Source of the DNA: Verrucomicrobiia bacterium
GTDB taxonomy: Bacteria > Verrucomicrobiota > Verrucomicrobiia > JABWAM01
Reading direction: 5' to 3'
Length of the DNA stretch: 64,000 nt
Assembly (NCBI GenBank): GCA_028687435.1
Contig: JAQUAF010000001.1
Coordinates: 62,001-126,000 of the forward strand
Position numbers and translations under genes: made by a program. Below the pieces are notes generated by a model. That model saw nothing but the letters and a program-made list of their open reading frames with translations. It was not told where the DNA came from and did not search any database. The first letter of the stretch is position 1. The number at the start of each line of letters is the position of its first letter. Shown here piece after piece: positions 29,751 through 37,335 of the stretch.

Positions 29751-30233
29751 TTACGCCTGTCTCACAGGCGAAGCCTTGATTTTTCCGGTTGATTTCAACC
29801 ATGCCGACTTGATATCCGGAATTGATATCCGCATGGTGCTTTTGCGATCTTGCGATTCGATGGTAAAGACCTTCTTTTCCACTTCACCCGCCACCTGCAC
29901 CGGGCCGGTTTTTTGCAAAAACTGGTTTACCGGCTCCCAATCCGGCATTCCCTCGTGCCAGACCAGGGCATCTCCCGTGACCTCCCCCTTCCCGATGGCT
30001 TGTTTCAAGGCGGGAAGATTCATGGGCGACAACGGACGGTTGTTGACCATGACCGTGAGCTGGATTTCCTGGTTCAGCCTGTCAACCACCGCTGCCAGGG
30101 GTTCCCAGTCGCCCAATCCCTCATGCCAGGCAAAATCCTCCGCCACCAACTGTCCGCTTTGCAGATAATTGCGGCAGTCGGCCAGAAAATAAGGCCCAAA
30201 GATCTGTCCGTCGCGACTGATTGTGATTTGCAT
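29751..30233 (-). CDS. Double GYF_2 domain protein
   Basis: 160 residues with two GYF_2 modules: ISRDGQIFGPYFLADCRNYLQSGQLVAEDFAWHEGLGDWEPL, then VNNRPLSPMNLPALKQAIGKGEVTGDALVWHEGMPDWEPV. Both keep the GDWEP or PDWEP aromatic core used to bind proline-rich peptides. The C-terminal 45 residues are basic and unstructured. GYF_2 proteins are abundant in PVC bacteria and often carry membrane segments, but this one has none. It sits 28 bp upstream of the DUF4412-like gene. Confidence 0.85.
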   Translation of the reverse strand: MQITISRDGQIFGPYFLADCRNYLQSGQLVAEDFAWHEGLGDWEPLAAVVDRLNQEIQLTVMVNNRPLSPMNLPALKQAIGKGEVTGDALVWHEGMPDWEPVNQFLQKTGPVQVAGEVEKKVFTIESQDRKSTMRISIPDIKSAWLKSTGKIKASPVRQA

Positions 30234-30317
30234 CAGCCCCCCTCATAAACACTTTTTCCGCCGGTTTCAAGCCTCAGCATTTCTTTTCTCTCCATGCGGG
30301 GCGGCACTCCAGTTCCC

Positions 30318-30460
30318 CTCAATGTCATTGCGAGGAATCCGCATTGACGGATGACGAAGCAATCCCTGAGGCAAGATTGTGGCCCAAACCGCAATTCCAA
30401 ATGGAGGGACAGAGATTGCTTCGTCGTTCGCTGGAGCGAACTCCTCGCAATGACATTGAG
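30318..30460. repeat. MITE-like palindromic element (CAATGTCATTGCGAGGA family)
   Basis: The ends are perfect inverted repeats of 19 bp (30318-30336 with 30442-30460). A second inverted pair, GACGAAGCAATC at 30353-30364 and GATTGCTTCGTC at 30414-30425, lies inside. Elements combining ATTGCGAGG and GAAGCAATC words occur in many bacterial phyla. There is no open reading frame. It fills most of the gap between the GYF_2 gene and the FabZ-like gene. Confidence 0.75.
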
Positions 30461-30499
30461 TGCCAACTCAACCCAACCCCCATGGGGCCACACTCCCTC

Positions 30500-30940
30500 T
30501 CAGGCCCCGCCGGCAAACACCTGCTCGGATTCCGACACCTTGGTTCCGTTCACATGGATTTCCGCCGATACCAGCCCCATGTTTTTCAACATCTTCATCT
30601 TGCGGGCCGTAATGCGCAATTCAGCCCCGGGCCGGACGGGATGAAAGAACCGCGATTTTTCCTTACCCAGAAAGAAAAGCTTCTCGATCGGATTATTGTA
30701 ATGGTAAAGCACCAGCCCCGTCTGCGCCATCATTTCCACCTGGATCACCCCCGGCAGAATGGGATTGCCCGGAAAATGCCCCTGGAAAAAGAAATCCGAC
30801 TCCCTCAACGTCCGCGTGGCCACCACATGTTCGGCATCCGCTTCAACCACCCCCTCAATCAAAAGAAAGGGCAGACGGTGCGGCAGAATATTTTGCAGAT
30901 CCTCAAGAGATAATGGAGGGGGCTTTGCGTTGGGATTCAT
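30500..30940 (-). CDS. fabZ: FabZ-like 3-hydroxyacyl-ACP dehydratase
   Basis: 146 residues, a single hot-dog domain. The family signatures LPHRLPFLLIEGV and GHFPGNPILPGVIQVEMMAQ contain the catalytic histidine; the usual catalytic glutamate falls in the PGVIQVE segment. FabZ dehydrates 3-hydroxyacyl-ACP in fatty-acid elongation. The gene stands alone here, not beside lpxD, lpxA or lpxC, so it could also be one of several paralogues with a specialised acyl substrate. GGTTCAAGG-type repeat words precede it at 30950-31005. Confidence 0.88.
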   Translation of the reverse strand: MNPNAKPPPLSLEDLQNILPHRLPFLLIEGVVEADAEHVVATRTLRESDFFFQGHFPGNPILPGVIQVEMMAQTGLVLYHYNNPIEKLFFLGKEKSRFFHPVRPGAELRITARKMKMLKNMGLVSAEIHVNGTKVSESEQVFAGGA

Positions 30941-31037
30941 GGGATGGATTCAAGGTTAAAGGTTCAGGGAGTCAAGGCTTGCGGTTCAAGGCGCAAAATT
31001 CAAGCCAAACCGTTTAAAAAACTCCTTTACTGAATCC

Positions 31038-31964
31038 TCAATCAGAATCCCCCTTCTTCAACACACCCCGGGTTTGAATGACGAAAACCAGCCAGATCAC
31101 ACCGCTGGCCAGGGCAAAAATCCCTTCCAACAACCCCACGGACCAAGTCCACGCGCCTGTCGAATAAACCCCCGCAAGCCAATCGGTAAAAGAATGAATG
31201 CCCGCCACCCCCGCCACCCAGCCATACTTCCGGCGAATCAATGCCAGGGCAATCAAACCGGACGAATAAACGTGGAACAAACCGGCAATCCCCCGTTCCC
31301 CCACCCCCAACAGTCCCACCCCATCCATCGCCACCTCGCCCACCACCTGTTGCAACCCAATGAACACAATCTCGGCCGCCGCAAAACCCAACCCCACCAT
31401 CAATCCGCCCATCAGAAAAGTCTTCGCCCCCCCGGCTCGATGCAATCGAAAAATCAACGCCAGCAAAGCCATCTTTCCCGATGTCTGGCAAAACGCAGCG
31501 CCAGGCCCCAGAAAAAGATGATCCCGCCACGTCAACGGATGCCCGCCAAACATCGCCACATACCCCCCATTCACCAACCGTTGGATGAAAAAACCCAGGA
31601 CACACGCAACGATTCCATATCCAATCAACGAAAACCTGTCAAAAACGCGAACACCAGCCGGTTGCAACAACACAGCAACCAGGGCAGCCGTCAAACTCGC
31701 CCCCAACCAAAGAAATATCGCCGGATGTCCTTTTAAATACACCCCATGCTGCATGCCCCCCGCCACAAACCATCCCAACAACAACACCCCCATGATCACC
31801 GACAGGGCTCCATCGCAATGCGCATGCCCTAAATTCAGCGTCACCCCATACCCCGCCCTCTTGGGAACCAACAACCGTTTGTCCGACGGGTTGCAATAAA
31901 ACACGCCACACAAATAGAACGAGGATTGATCCTCTTTCCCCTGCTGTAACCCCTCATCACTCAT
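31038..31964 (-). CDS. DUF5808 fused to a YhfC-like intramembrane protease domain
   Basis: 308 residues from the ATG at 31964. Residues 10-45 match the DUF5808 pattern FYxNPxDxRLxVPKRxGxGxTLN (FYCNPSDKRLLVPKRAGYGVTLN). The remainder has about eight membrane helices; GLGFAAAEIVFIGLQQ contains the glutamate, and HVYSSGLIALALIRRKYGW and AGIHSFTDWLAGVY contain the histidines and Asp expected of YhfC glutamic-type intramembrane proteases. Proteolytic activity is inferred from family. The frame continues to 32117, but the added residues look non-coding and AT-rich. It is divergent from the gene at 32116. Confidence 0.65.
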   Translation of the reverse strand: MSDEGLQQGKEDQSSFYLCGVFYCNPSDKRLLVPKRAGYGVTLNLGHAHCDGALSVIMGVLLLGWFVAGGMQHGVYLKGHPAIFLWLGASLTAALVAVLLQPAGVRVFDRFSLIGYGIVACVLGFFIQRLVNGGYVAMFGGHPLTWRDHLFLGPGAAFCQTSGKMALLALIFRLHRAGGAKTFLMGGLMVGLGFAAAEIVFIGLQQVVGEVAMDGVGLLGVGERGIAGLFHVYSSGLIALALIRRKYGWVAGVAGIHSFTDWLAGVYSTGAWTWSVGLLEGIFALASGVIWLVFVIQTRGVLKKGDSD

Positions 31965-32115
31965 TGAAACCATACCAAAACCATCCATCGCAATAGTCAA
32001 TGGAATTTTACCATCAAGTTTATCAAAAGTGAAATTTGCAAAGAAACGAAATTGGTTCCAAACAGGAAAAAAACATTGTTTCCCCTGTGAAAACCCATAA
32101 ACTTGAAAAATCTTC
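31965..32115. other. AT-rich divergent promoter region
   Basis: This 151-bp spacer between divergent genes is much richer in A and T than its surroundings. A weak plus-strand promoter can be drawn (TTGTTT, 16 bp, TAAACT, around 32073-32100) but is not convincing. No palindrome of note was found. Confidence 0.35.
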
Positions 32116-32694
32116 ATGAAGCGTCAACACATCTGGTGCTATGGTTTACTGGCGCTGGCCGCCATCTGGATTTTGGCGGCTGCAGGGATGGCTTTGGCCC
32201 GATCCCGGCGCATGACGGCAGAAAAGGTCATCACCCATGTCCAGGCAAACGCACTGGCCGGAAAAACCGCCGCAGAACGGGACGCCCTCATCCGGGAGAT
32301 GGCCGGCATGGTCAATCACCTTTCATTCGAAGACCGGCAGCAGGTTCGCTTCAAAAAGGAAACCTCCGAATTCTATCGCAGCATGAACGAACAGGAACGT
32401 CTTCTGTATGTGGACATGACCCTTCCCAAAGGCATGCACCAAATGATGGAAGCCTTCAACAATATGACGCCGGCCAGGCGCAAACAGATTGTCAACCGCG
32501 CATTGAATGACATCAGCCGGCTTCAGGATGATTCCCGCCGCGAGGAAATCAATCGCGCCCTGTCCGATGAGGCGGTCAAGCGTGTCATCGACCAGGGGCT
32601 CAAGAGCTACATGGGCGAGGCCAACGCCGAAACCAAACTGGATCTCCAACCCCTCATCGAACAGATGCAGGGCATCATGCAGAACACCCGATGA
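32116..32694 (+). CDS. Membrane-anchored helical protein of unknown function
   Basis: 192 residues. One N-terminal membrane helix (GLLALAAIWILAAAGMALA) is followed by a strongly helical, charged domain (TAAERDALIREMAGMVNHLS, ARRKQIVNRALNDISRLQDD). No known domain is recognised. The stop overlaps the start of the prepilin-type gene (ATGA at 32691-32694), so the two, and the ABC exporter behind them, are probably one transcription unit. A role in assembling or exporting the pseudopilin is conceivable only. Confidence 0.6.
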   Translation: MKRQHIWCYGLLALAAIWILAAAGMALARSRRMTAEKVITHVQANALAGKTAAERDALIREMAGMVNHLSFEDRQQVRFKKETSEFYRSMNEQERLLYVDMTLPKGMHQMMEAFNNMTPARRKQIVNRALNDISRLQDDSRREEINRALSDEAVKRVIDQGLKSYMGEANAETKLDLQPLIEQMQGIMQNTR

Positions 32695-33230
32695 AAAAAG
32701 ACCAGCCACATCCATCCGGAGCCTTCACACTCATCGAGTTGTTGACTGTCATCGGCATCATCGCCCTCTTGGCCGCCATGCTCTTTCCATCCATCAATCG
32801 TTCACGCCAGGCCGCCAAGACCACCTCCTGCCTCAACAATCTGCGCCAGATCAGCATCGCCCTGCAGGCCTACCTGACCGAGCATGACGGACGCATGCCT
32901 GAGTTGCAAAACCGCAACAGCACCACCAACAATACAGCCAGCATCGATACCACCCTCCTGCCAAGGGAAAACAGTTCCCGTGTGTTTCAATGCCCGGCTG
33001 ACAAAACAGACCTTTTCCAACGCACCGGCACCAGTTACTTCTGGAACTTCACTGTCAACGGACAGGATATCGACAATCTCTTCTCCATCGTCGGCGGCAC
33101 GAACCCCCAACACATCCCTTTGCTCAGTGACAAGGAAGGATTCCATCCGGAAACCAAGGACAAGGTCAACACCCTCTACGCTGACGGCCGGGTGGCCAAG
33201 GAATTGCAATTCTCCACCAGTGTGCCCTGA
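32691..33230 (+). CDS. Type II secretion / type IV pilin-like protein (prepilin N-terminus)
   Basis: 179 residues. The leader ends at Gly-Ala before FTLIELLTVIGIIALLAAMLFPSI, the classical prepilin peptidase and N-methylation site with Glu+5. The mature part has SCLNNLRQISIALQAYLTEHDGRMPE and a C-terminal TLYADGRVAKE-type motif. This layout (N-methyl helix, CxxNLRQI, final DGRV) is characteristic of the very numerous DUF1559-like pseudopilins of PVC bacteria. The ATPase gene starts inside its stop codon (TGATG). Confidence 0.88.
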   Translation: MKKDQPHPSGAFTLIELLTVIGIIALLAAMLFPSINRSRQAAKTTSCLNNLRQISIALQAYLTEHDGRMPELQNRNSTTNNTASIDTTLLPRENSSRVFQCPADKTDLFQRTGTSYFWNFTVNGQDIDNLFSIVGGTNPQHIPLLSDKEGFHPETKDKVNTLYADGRVAKELQFSTSVP

Positions 33231-34159
33231 TGGTTTCGATCCGTCACCTTCACAAAACTTTTGGCGCCCGGGTTGCGGTGGACGATCTCAGTCTGGAGAT
33301 TCCCCGCGGGGAAATCTTCGGCCTGTTGGGACACAACGGCGCAGGCAAGAGCACCACCATTGGAATGCTTCTGGGACAGATTTTCCCGGATCACGGCGAG
33401 GCCATGATTGGAGGCATCGACGTGTTTCGCAACCGCCAACATGCCCTCAGCCGGGTGGGCGCCATATTTGAAACCCCTGTTTTTTACGATTATCTGAGCG
33501 GATGGAACAACCTGCGCATTTTCTGCGAATACACCGCCCCATTTGATCCCGTCCGCGGCAGGGAAATTGTCCGTCTTGTGGGTTTGGAAAACCGCATCGG
33601 GGAACGTGTCGGGAACTATTCACACGGGATGCGGCAACGACTGGCCCTCGCCCAGACACTCCTGCCCAATCCCGAACTGCTGATTCTTGATGAACCCACC
33701 GACGGACTTGATCCGGAAGGCATTCATGAAGTGCGCAATCTCATCCTGCGGCTCAACCGGGAACAGGGATTGACGATCATTTTCTCATCCCATCTGCTTG
33801 GCGAAGTCCAGCAACTTTGTTCCCATCTGGCCGTGATTCGCGAGGGAAGCCTCCTGTTTGCCGGCCAATGGCAGCCATTCGTGAATCAGGAACGCTGGAT
33901 TTTTCTCCAGACCGACCGTCAATCGGAAGCCGAGGCCGCCCTTCTGTCCGCCGGCCTGCTTCAGCGCTGCCATCCCGACGGCCATGCCCTCATGGCCCCG
34001 GATCGCAACATCCCCGACATCGCCGAATGGCTCGTCCATCACCGCCACCGGATCCAAACCATCCGTCCGCAGGAAAAAACCCTGGAGGATTTTTACCTGG
34101 ATTTGGTCCGGAATGAGAGCCGCCCGGAAGGGGTTGACAGACTGAAGGCTGAAAACTGA
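33230..34159 (+). CDS. ABC transporter ATP-binding protein
   Basis: 309 residues: Walker A GHNGAGKST, signature YSHGMRQRLALAQ, Walker B LLILDEPTDGLDP, H-loop IFSSHLLGE, and a C-terminal accessory domain of about 90 residues as in ABC-2 (drug/lantibiotic type) exporters. It overlaps the prepilin gene by one base and is followed by its permease after 10 bp. The last seven codons (DRLKAEN) are written in a CTGAAGGCTGAAAACTGAAGG repeat of a type found between genes elsewhere, so the C-terminus may have been altered by repeat insertion. Confidence 0.9.
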   Translation: MVSIRHLHKTFGARVAVDDLSLEIPRGEIFGLLGHNGAGKSTTIGMLLGQIFPDHGEAMIGGIDVFRNRQHALSRVGAIFETPVFYDYLSGWNNLRIFCEYTAPFDPVRGREIVRLVGLENRIGERVGNYSHGMRQRLALAQTLLPNPELLILDEPTDGLDPEGIHEVRNLILRLNREQGLTIIFSSHLLGEVQQLCSHLAVIREGSLLFAGQWQPFVNQERWIFLQTDRQSEAEAALLSAGLLQRCHPDGHALMAPDRNIPDIAEWLVHHRHRIQTIRPQEKTLEDFYLDLVRNESRPEGVDRLKAEN

Positions 34160-34169
34160 AGGGAAAAAC

Positions 34170-35015
34170 ATGTTTTGGCGCCAATTATGCAATGAACTGC
34201 TGAAACTCTTCGCCCGCAAGCGGACATACATCGGCTTTGCCGCATTTCCCTTCATCCAGATTCTCATCCTGTTTCTGCTCCGGCTGCCAAAAGCTCAAAA
34301 GGCGTTTTCCAACGTTCTGGCCGGCGGAGGTTATGAACTGAAAGAATACTACTCGGGGCTGACCATGGGCGTATTGCTGATCATCTTCACATTCGCGCTT
34401 CTCGGGGTTCTCTACCTGGCCCTTGTATCCGGGGATATTGTCGCCAAGGAATCCGAGGAAGGCTCCCTTCGGCTCATTTTATCCCGCCCCATCTCGAGAA
34501 TCCGGCTCATGGCCATCAAGTGGCTGGCCTGTCTGGTTTACGGCGTGACGCTGGTGTTTTTCATTGGGTTCACCAGCCTTTTGGCGGGCGTGATTTACCG
34601 CGGCGGATTGGGCAACCTGTTTGTCTATTCGCCTCCGGAACACCTTTTTGCGGTTTTCGACACACGGGAGGGACTGTGGCGTTTTTGCTGCTCAGTGGCC
34701 GTGCTGGCTGCGGGCTACCAGGTGGTGGTCTCCCTCGGTTTCATGTTTTCGTGTTTCAACATGAAACCGGCGGCGGCCACGATCCTCACCCTGTCCGTGA
34801 TGTTCATGGATTTCGTGCTGCGCAACATCCCCTTTTTTTCCGCCTTTCAATCCTGGTTCATCGCCCACCACGCCGTGGCTTACATCCGGATATTCAACGA
34901 AGTCATCCCCTGGTGGAACATCGCCGAATCGCTTCTCTACCTTTGGGCCATCAATCTGAGCCTGTGGATCGTGGGCAGCGCAGCCTTCTGTTCCCGCGAC
35001 TTCAAATCGGGTTGA
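34170..35015 (+). CDS. ABC-2 type permease
   Basis: 281 residues with six hydrophobic segments. It begins with ELLKLFARKRTYIGFAAFPFIQILILFLL and contains the coupling sequence VAKESEEGSLRLILSRPISRIRLMAIKW after the second helix, diagnostic of ABC-2 permeases. GAAGGGAAAA just upstream is one of the few Shine-Dalgarno-like sites in the window. It forms an exporter with the preceding ATPase; the substrate is unknown. Confidence 0.88.
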   Translation: MFWRQLCNELLKLFARKRTYIGFAAFPFIQILILFLLRLPKAQKAFSNVLAGGGYELKEYYSGLTMGVLLIIFTFALLGVLYLALVSGDIVAKESEEGSLRLILSRPISRIRLMAIKWLACLVYGVTLVFFIGFTSLLAGVIYRGGLGNLFVYSPPEHLFAVFDTREGLWRFCCSVAVLAAGYQVVVSLGFMFSCFNMKPAAATILTLSVMFMDFVLRNIPFFSAFQSWFIAHHAVAYIRIFNEVIPWWNIAESLLYLWAINLSLWIVGSAAFCSRDFKSG

Positions 35016-35026
35016 TCGCCGCCAAA

Positions 35027-35043
35027 CGCCTTGAAAAAAGGCG
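35027..35043. terminator. Weak hairpin between convergent genes
   Basis: CGCCTT and AAGGCG form a 6-bp stem with a 5-base A-rich loop, in the 49-bp space between convergent stops. Only short T or A runs flank it, so termination strength is doubtful. Confidence 0.4.
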
Positions 35044-35064
35044 AAAAACAGGCATCCGCGCAGC

Positions 35065-36786
35065 CTATCCCTTCGTAATCAGGTTTCCCAGCACCAGCAC
35101 ATCCATGTGACTGTGCCGATAACAGGCGATGGCATCCTGCGGGGTGCAGACAATCGGTTCGCTGTCGTTGAAGGAAGTATTGAGGAGCATGGGGATGCCG
35201 GTCAGCCGGCGAAATTCCTCAATCAGTTTGTGGTAGCGGGGATTCGATTCGCGCGACACGGTTTGCAAACGTCCGGTGCCGTCAACATGCGCCACAGCGG
35301 GAACCCTGCCCAGTTTTTCCTTTAGAAAAGGATAAACCATCAACATGAACGGGGACGGCAGCCTCGGGCCAAAATACTCCTCCGCCGCTTCCGCCAGCAC
35401 GCTGGGCGCGAAGGGACGAAACGGCTCCCGGTGTTTGATGCGGGCATTGATGGCCGCCTTCATATCCGAAAGTCCCGGATGGGCGAGAATGCTGCGATTG
35501 CCCAATGCCCGCGGCCCAAACTCCATTCGTCCCTGGAACCACCCGACGATCTTTCCCGCCTCCAGCAGCCTGGCCGCGGCCTTCTCAATTTCCTCCTCCC
35601 GCCGGAACTCAATCCCGGCTGCGCGAAGCGCCGCCGCGCATTCCTCCTCCCCGTATTCCGGACCAACAAAAGCGTCCGCCATATGAAAGGATCGCGCCTC
35701 CTCCAACACCTGGTGCTGAATGTAAAACGCCACACCCAAGGCCGTGCCGGAATCCGCCGCCGCCGGCTGGATGTACAGATCGCGAAAAGGGGTTTTCTCC
35801 GAAATCATCCCGTTGACCACGCCATTGAGGGCCACCCCGCCCGACAGGGCCAGATTCGGGCTGCCCGTCAGTCGATGCAACTCGCGGCAGATCTCAAACA
35901 TCACCTCTTCCAGCCTCGCCTGCATGGAAGCCGCCACTGCATAATGATGCGGAGTCAATTCCTCCCCCGACATCCGGGCCGGTCCCAGCAACTCCTCCAA
36001 ATGCGGGGAAAAAACCCTTCCCACCGAAGGCGAACCGTCGTTCCAGGACATCTCGACTCCGCCGGTATGATGGCAGAAGCAATCCAGATTCAAGCGGAAC
36101 AAGTTTTCCGGATCGCTTTGCAAAATTCCCCGCATCTGTTCCATGAGGGCCGGTTTTGCGAATGCCGCCAGGGCCATCACCTTTCCCTCGTCCCCGTAAT
36201 GGGGGAATCCCAGCCATTGCGTCATGGCCGTGTAAAACAAGCCCAATGAATGGGGAAACTCCACACGCCGCAGCACATCCATCCGGTTGCCCTTTCCATG
36301 GCCCATCAGCAAACTGGCATAATCGCCAAAACCATCCACCGAAAGAATCGCCGCCTCATCAAAAGGACTGACCAGGAACGAACTGGCCGCGTGCGCCAGA
36401 TGATGTTCCACGTGATGAAGACGCGCCCGCAGACGGGAAACCTGTTCCGGAAACGCCGCCGCCAGATCCCGCTCAAATGATTGCGCGCGAGCCGAGGAAC
36501 GCACTCGTTCCAACAATCGTCCCGGCGAGTTTCCCAACAACCGCAAGCGGGAAAAAATTTTGGCGCGCCAATTGGCGAAAGGACGGCGGCTCACCCCGAT
36601 ATGATCCAACTCCCCCAAGGCAAGCCCCCCTTCCTTCAAACACCACCCGATCGCCATTTTGGGAAAACCCGCGCAATGCTTTTTCCGGTTAAACCGCTCC
36701 TCCTCGGCCGCCGCAACCAGCTTCCCATCCACCACCAGACAGGCGGCGGCATCCCCATGGTAAGCGTTAAGCCCGAGAATTTTCAT
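35065..36786 (-). CDS. NodU/CmcH-family carbamoyltransferase
   Basis: 573 residues. The N-terminal Kae1-like domain has ILGLNAYHGDAAACLVVDG, HHVEHHLAHAASSFLVSPF (metal-binding histidines), ILSVDGFGDYAS and LALSGGVALNGVVNG. The C-terminal domain has WFQGRMEFGPRALGNRSILAHP and FRPFAPSVL, typical of this family. Members transfer a carbamoyl group from carbamoyl phosphate, through carbamoyl-AMP, to hydroxyls of sugars or natural products. The start is one of two adjacent ATGs (36789, 36786). The acceptor here is unknown; the gene is not in an obvious biosynthetic cluster, though an exporter converges on it. Confidence 0.9.
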   Translation of the reverse strand: MKILGLNAYHGDAAACLVVDGKLVAAAEEERFNRKKHCAGFPKMAIGWCLKEGGLALGELDHIGVSRRPFANWRAKIFSRLRLLGNSPGRLLERVRSSARAQSFERDLAAAFPEQVSRLRARLHHVEHHLAHAASSFLVSPFDEAAILSVDGFGDYASLLMGHGKGNRMDVLRRVEFPHSLGLFYTAMTQWLGFPHYGDEGKVMALAAFAKPALMEQMRGILQSDPENLFRLNLDCFCHHTGGVEMSWNDGSPSVGRVFSPHLEELLGPARMSGEELTPHHYAVAASMQARLEEVMFEICRELHRLTGSPNLALSGGVALNGVVNGMISEKTPFRDLYIQPAAADSGTALGVAFYIQHQVLEEARSFHMADAFVGPEYGEEECAAALRAAGIEFRREEEIEKAAARLLEAGKIVGWFQGRMEFGPRALGNRSILAHPGLSDMKAAINARIKHREPFRPFAPSVLAEAAEEYFGPRLPSPFMLMVYPFLKEKLGRVPAVAHVDGTGRLQTVSRESNPRYHKLIEEFRRLTGIPMLLNTSFNDSEPIVCTPQDAIACYRHSHMDVLVLGNLITKG

Positions 36787-36817
36787 CATCCGGCGGAGCA
36801 TTTCTCCGCCTCCCCAT

Positions 36818-37234
36818 TCACTTGCGGCTCAGGGGTCTCCCTTGCGCATCGCGAAATTTTCCCAGCGCGATCATAATCAAGTCGATCAAGGCCCATATTC
36901 CCAGCCCCCCGAAGGTAATCAACTGGACAACCCCCAGCAATTTGTAACCCGCATAAAAACGATGCGCTCCCAAACAACCCAGAAAAAAGCACAACAGCAA
37001 GGCAACCAGCCAGCTTCGCCCGCCGGAATCGAACGCGCCCTCCGGCGCAGGCACCACCTCGGTAATGGGCGTCACGGAAGAAAGCACGGCTTCGTATGTT
37101 TTCCAGTCGCTCCCGCCTTCTTCAACCACATAGGTTTGCGGGGTGATTTTCCCCTCGGCAGCCATCTTGCCCAATTCATCAAGTGTATGCGGCCCGGCGG
37201 GATTGTTGCTGGAATCGGCGTAATAGTAATTCAT
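36818..37234 (-). CDS. GYF_2-TM2 domain membrane protein
   Basis: 138 residues. The N-terminus is a GYF_2 module (YYYADSSNNPAGPHTLDELGKMAAEGKI, SDWKTYEAV). The C-terminal half is a TM2 domain: two membrane helices (WLVALLLCFFLGCLGAHRFYAGY, LLGVVQLITFGGLGIWALIDLIMI) with the HRFYAGY turn and the terminal DLIMI. Such fusions are common in PVC bacteria and are thought to bring a Pro-rich ligand to the membrane. The ATG at 37234 is used rather than a GTG at 37252. Confidence 0.85.
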   Translation of the reverse strand: MNYYYADSSNNPAGPHTLDELGKMAAEGKITPQTYVVEEGGSDWKTYEAVLSSVTPITEVVPAPEGAFDSGGRSWLVALLLCFFLGCLGAHRFYAGYKLLGVVQLITFGGLGIWALIDLIMIALGKFRDAQGRPLSRK

Positions 37235-37335
37235 GCGGCGGAAACCTATCACACTGGCGGCAATTCGTCATGTGAAAAACATCACGCGGAAAAAGCTGAC
37301 ACTCTCCCGAAATCATGCTAGAGTGGCGGCCCTGC

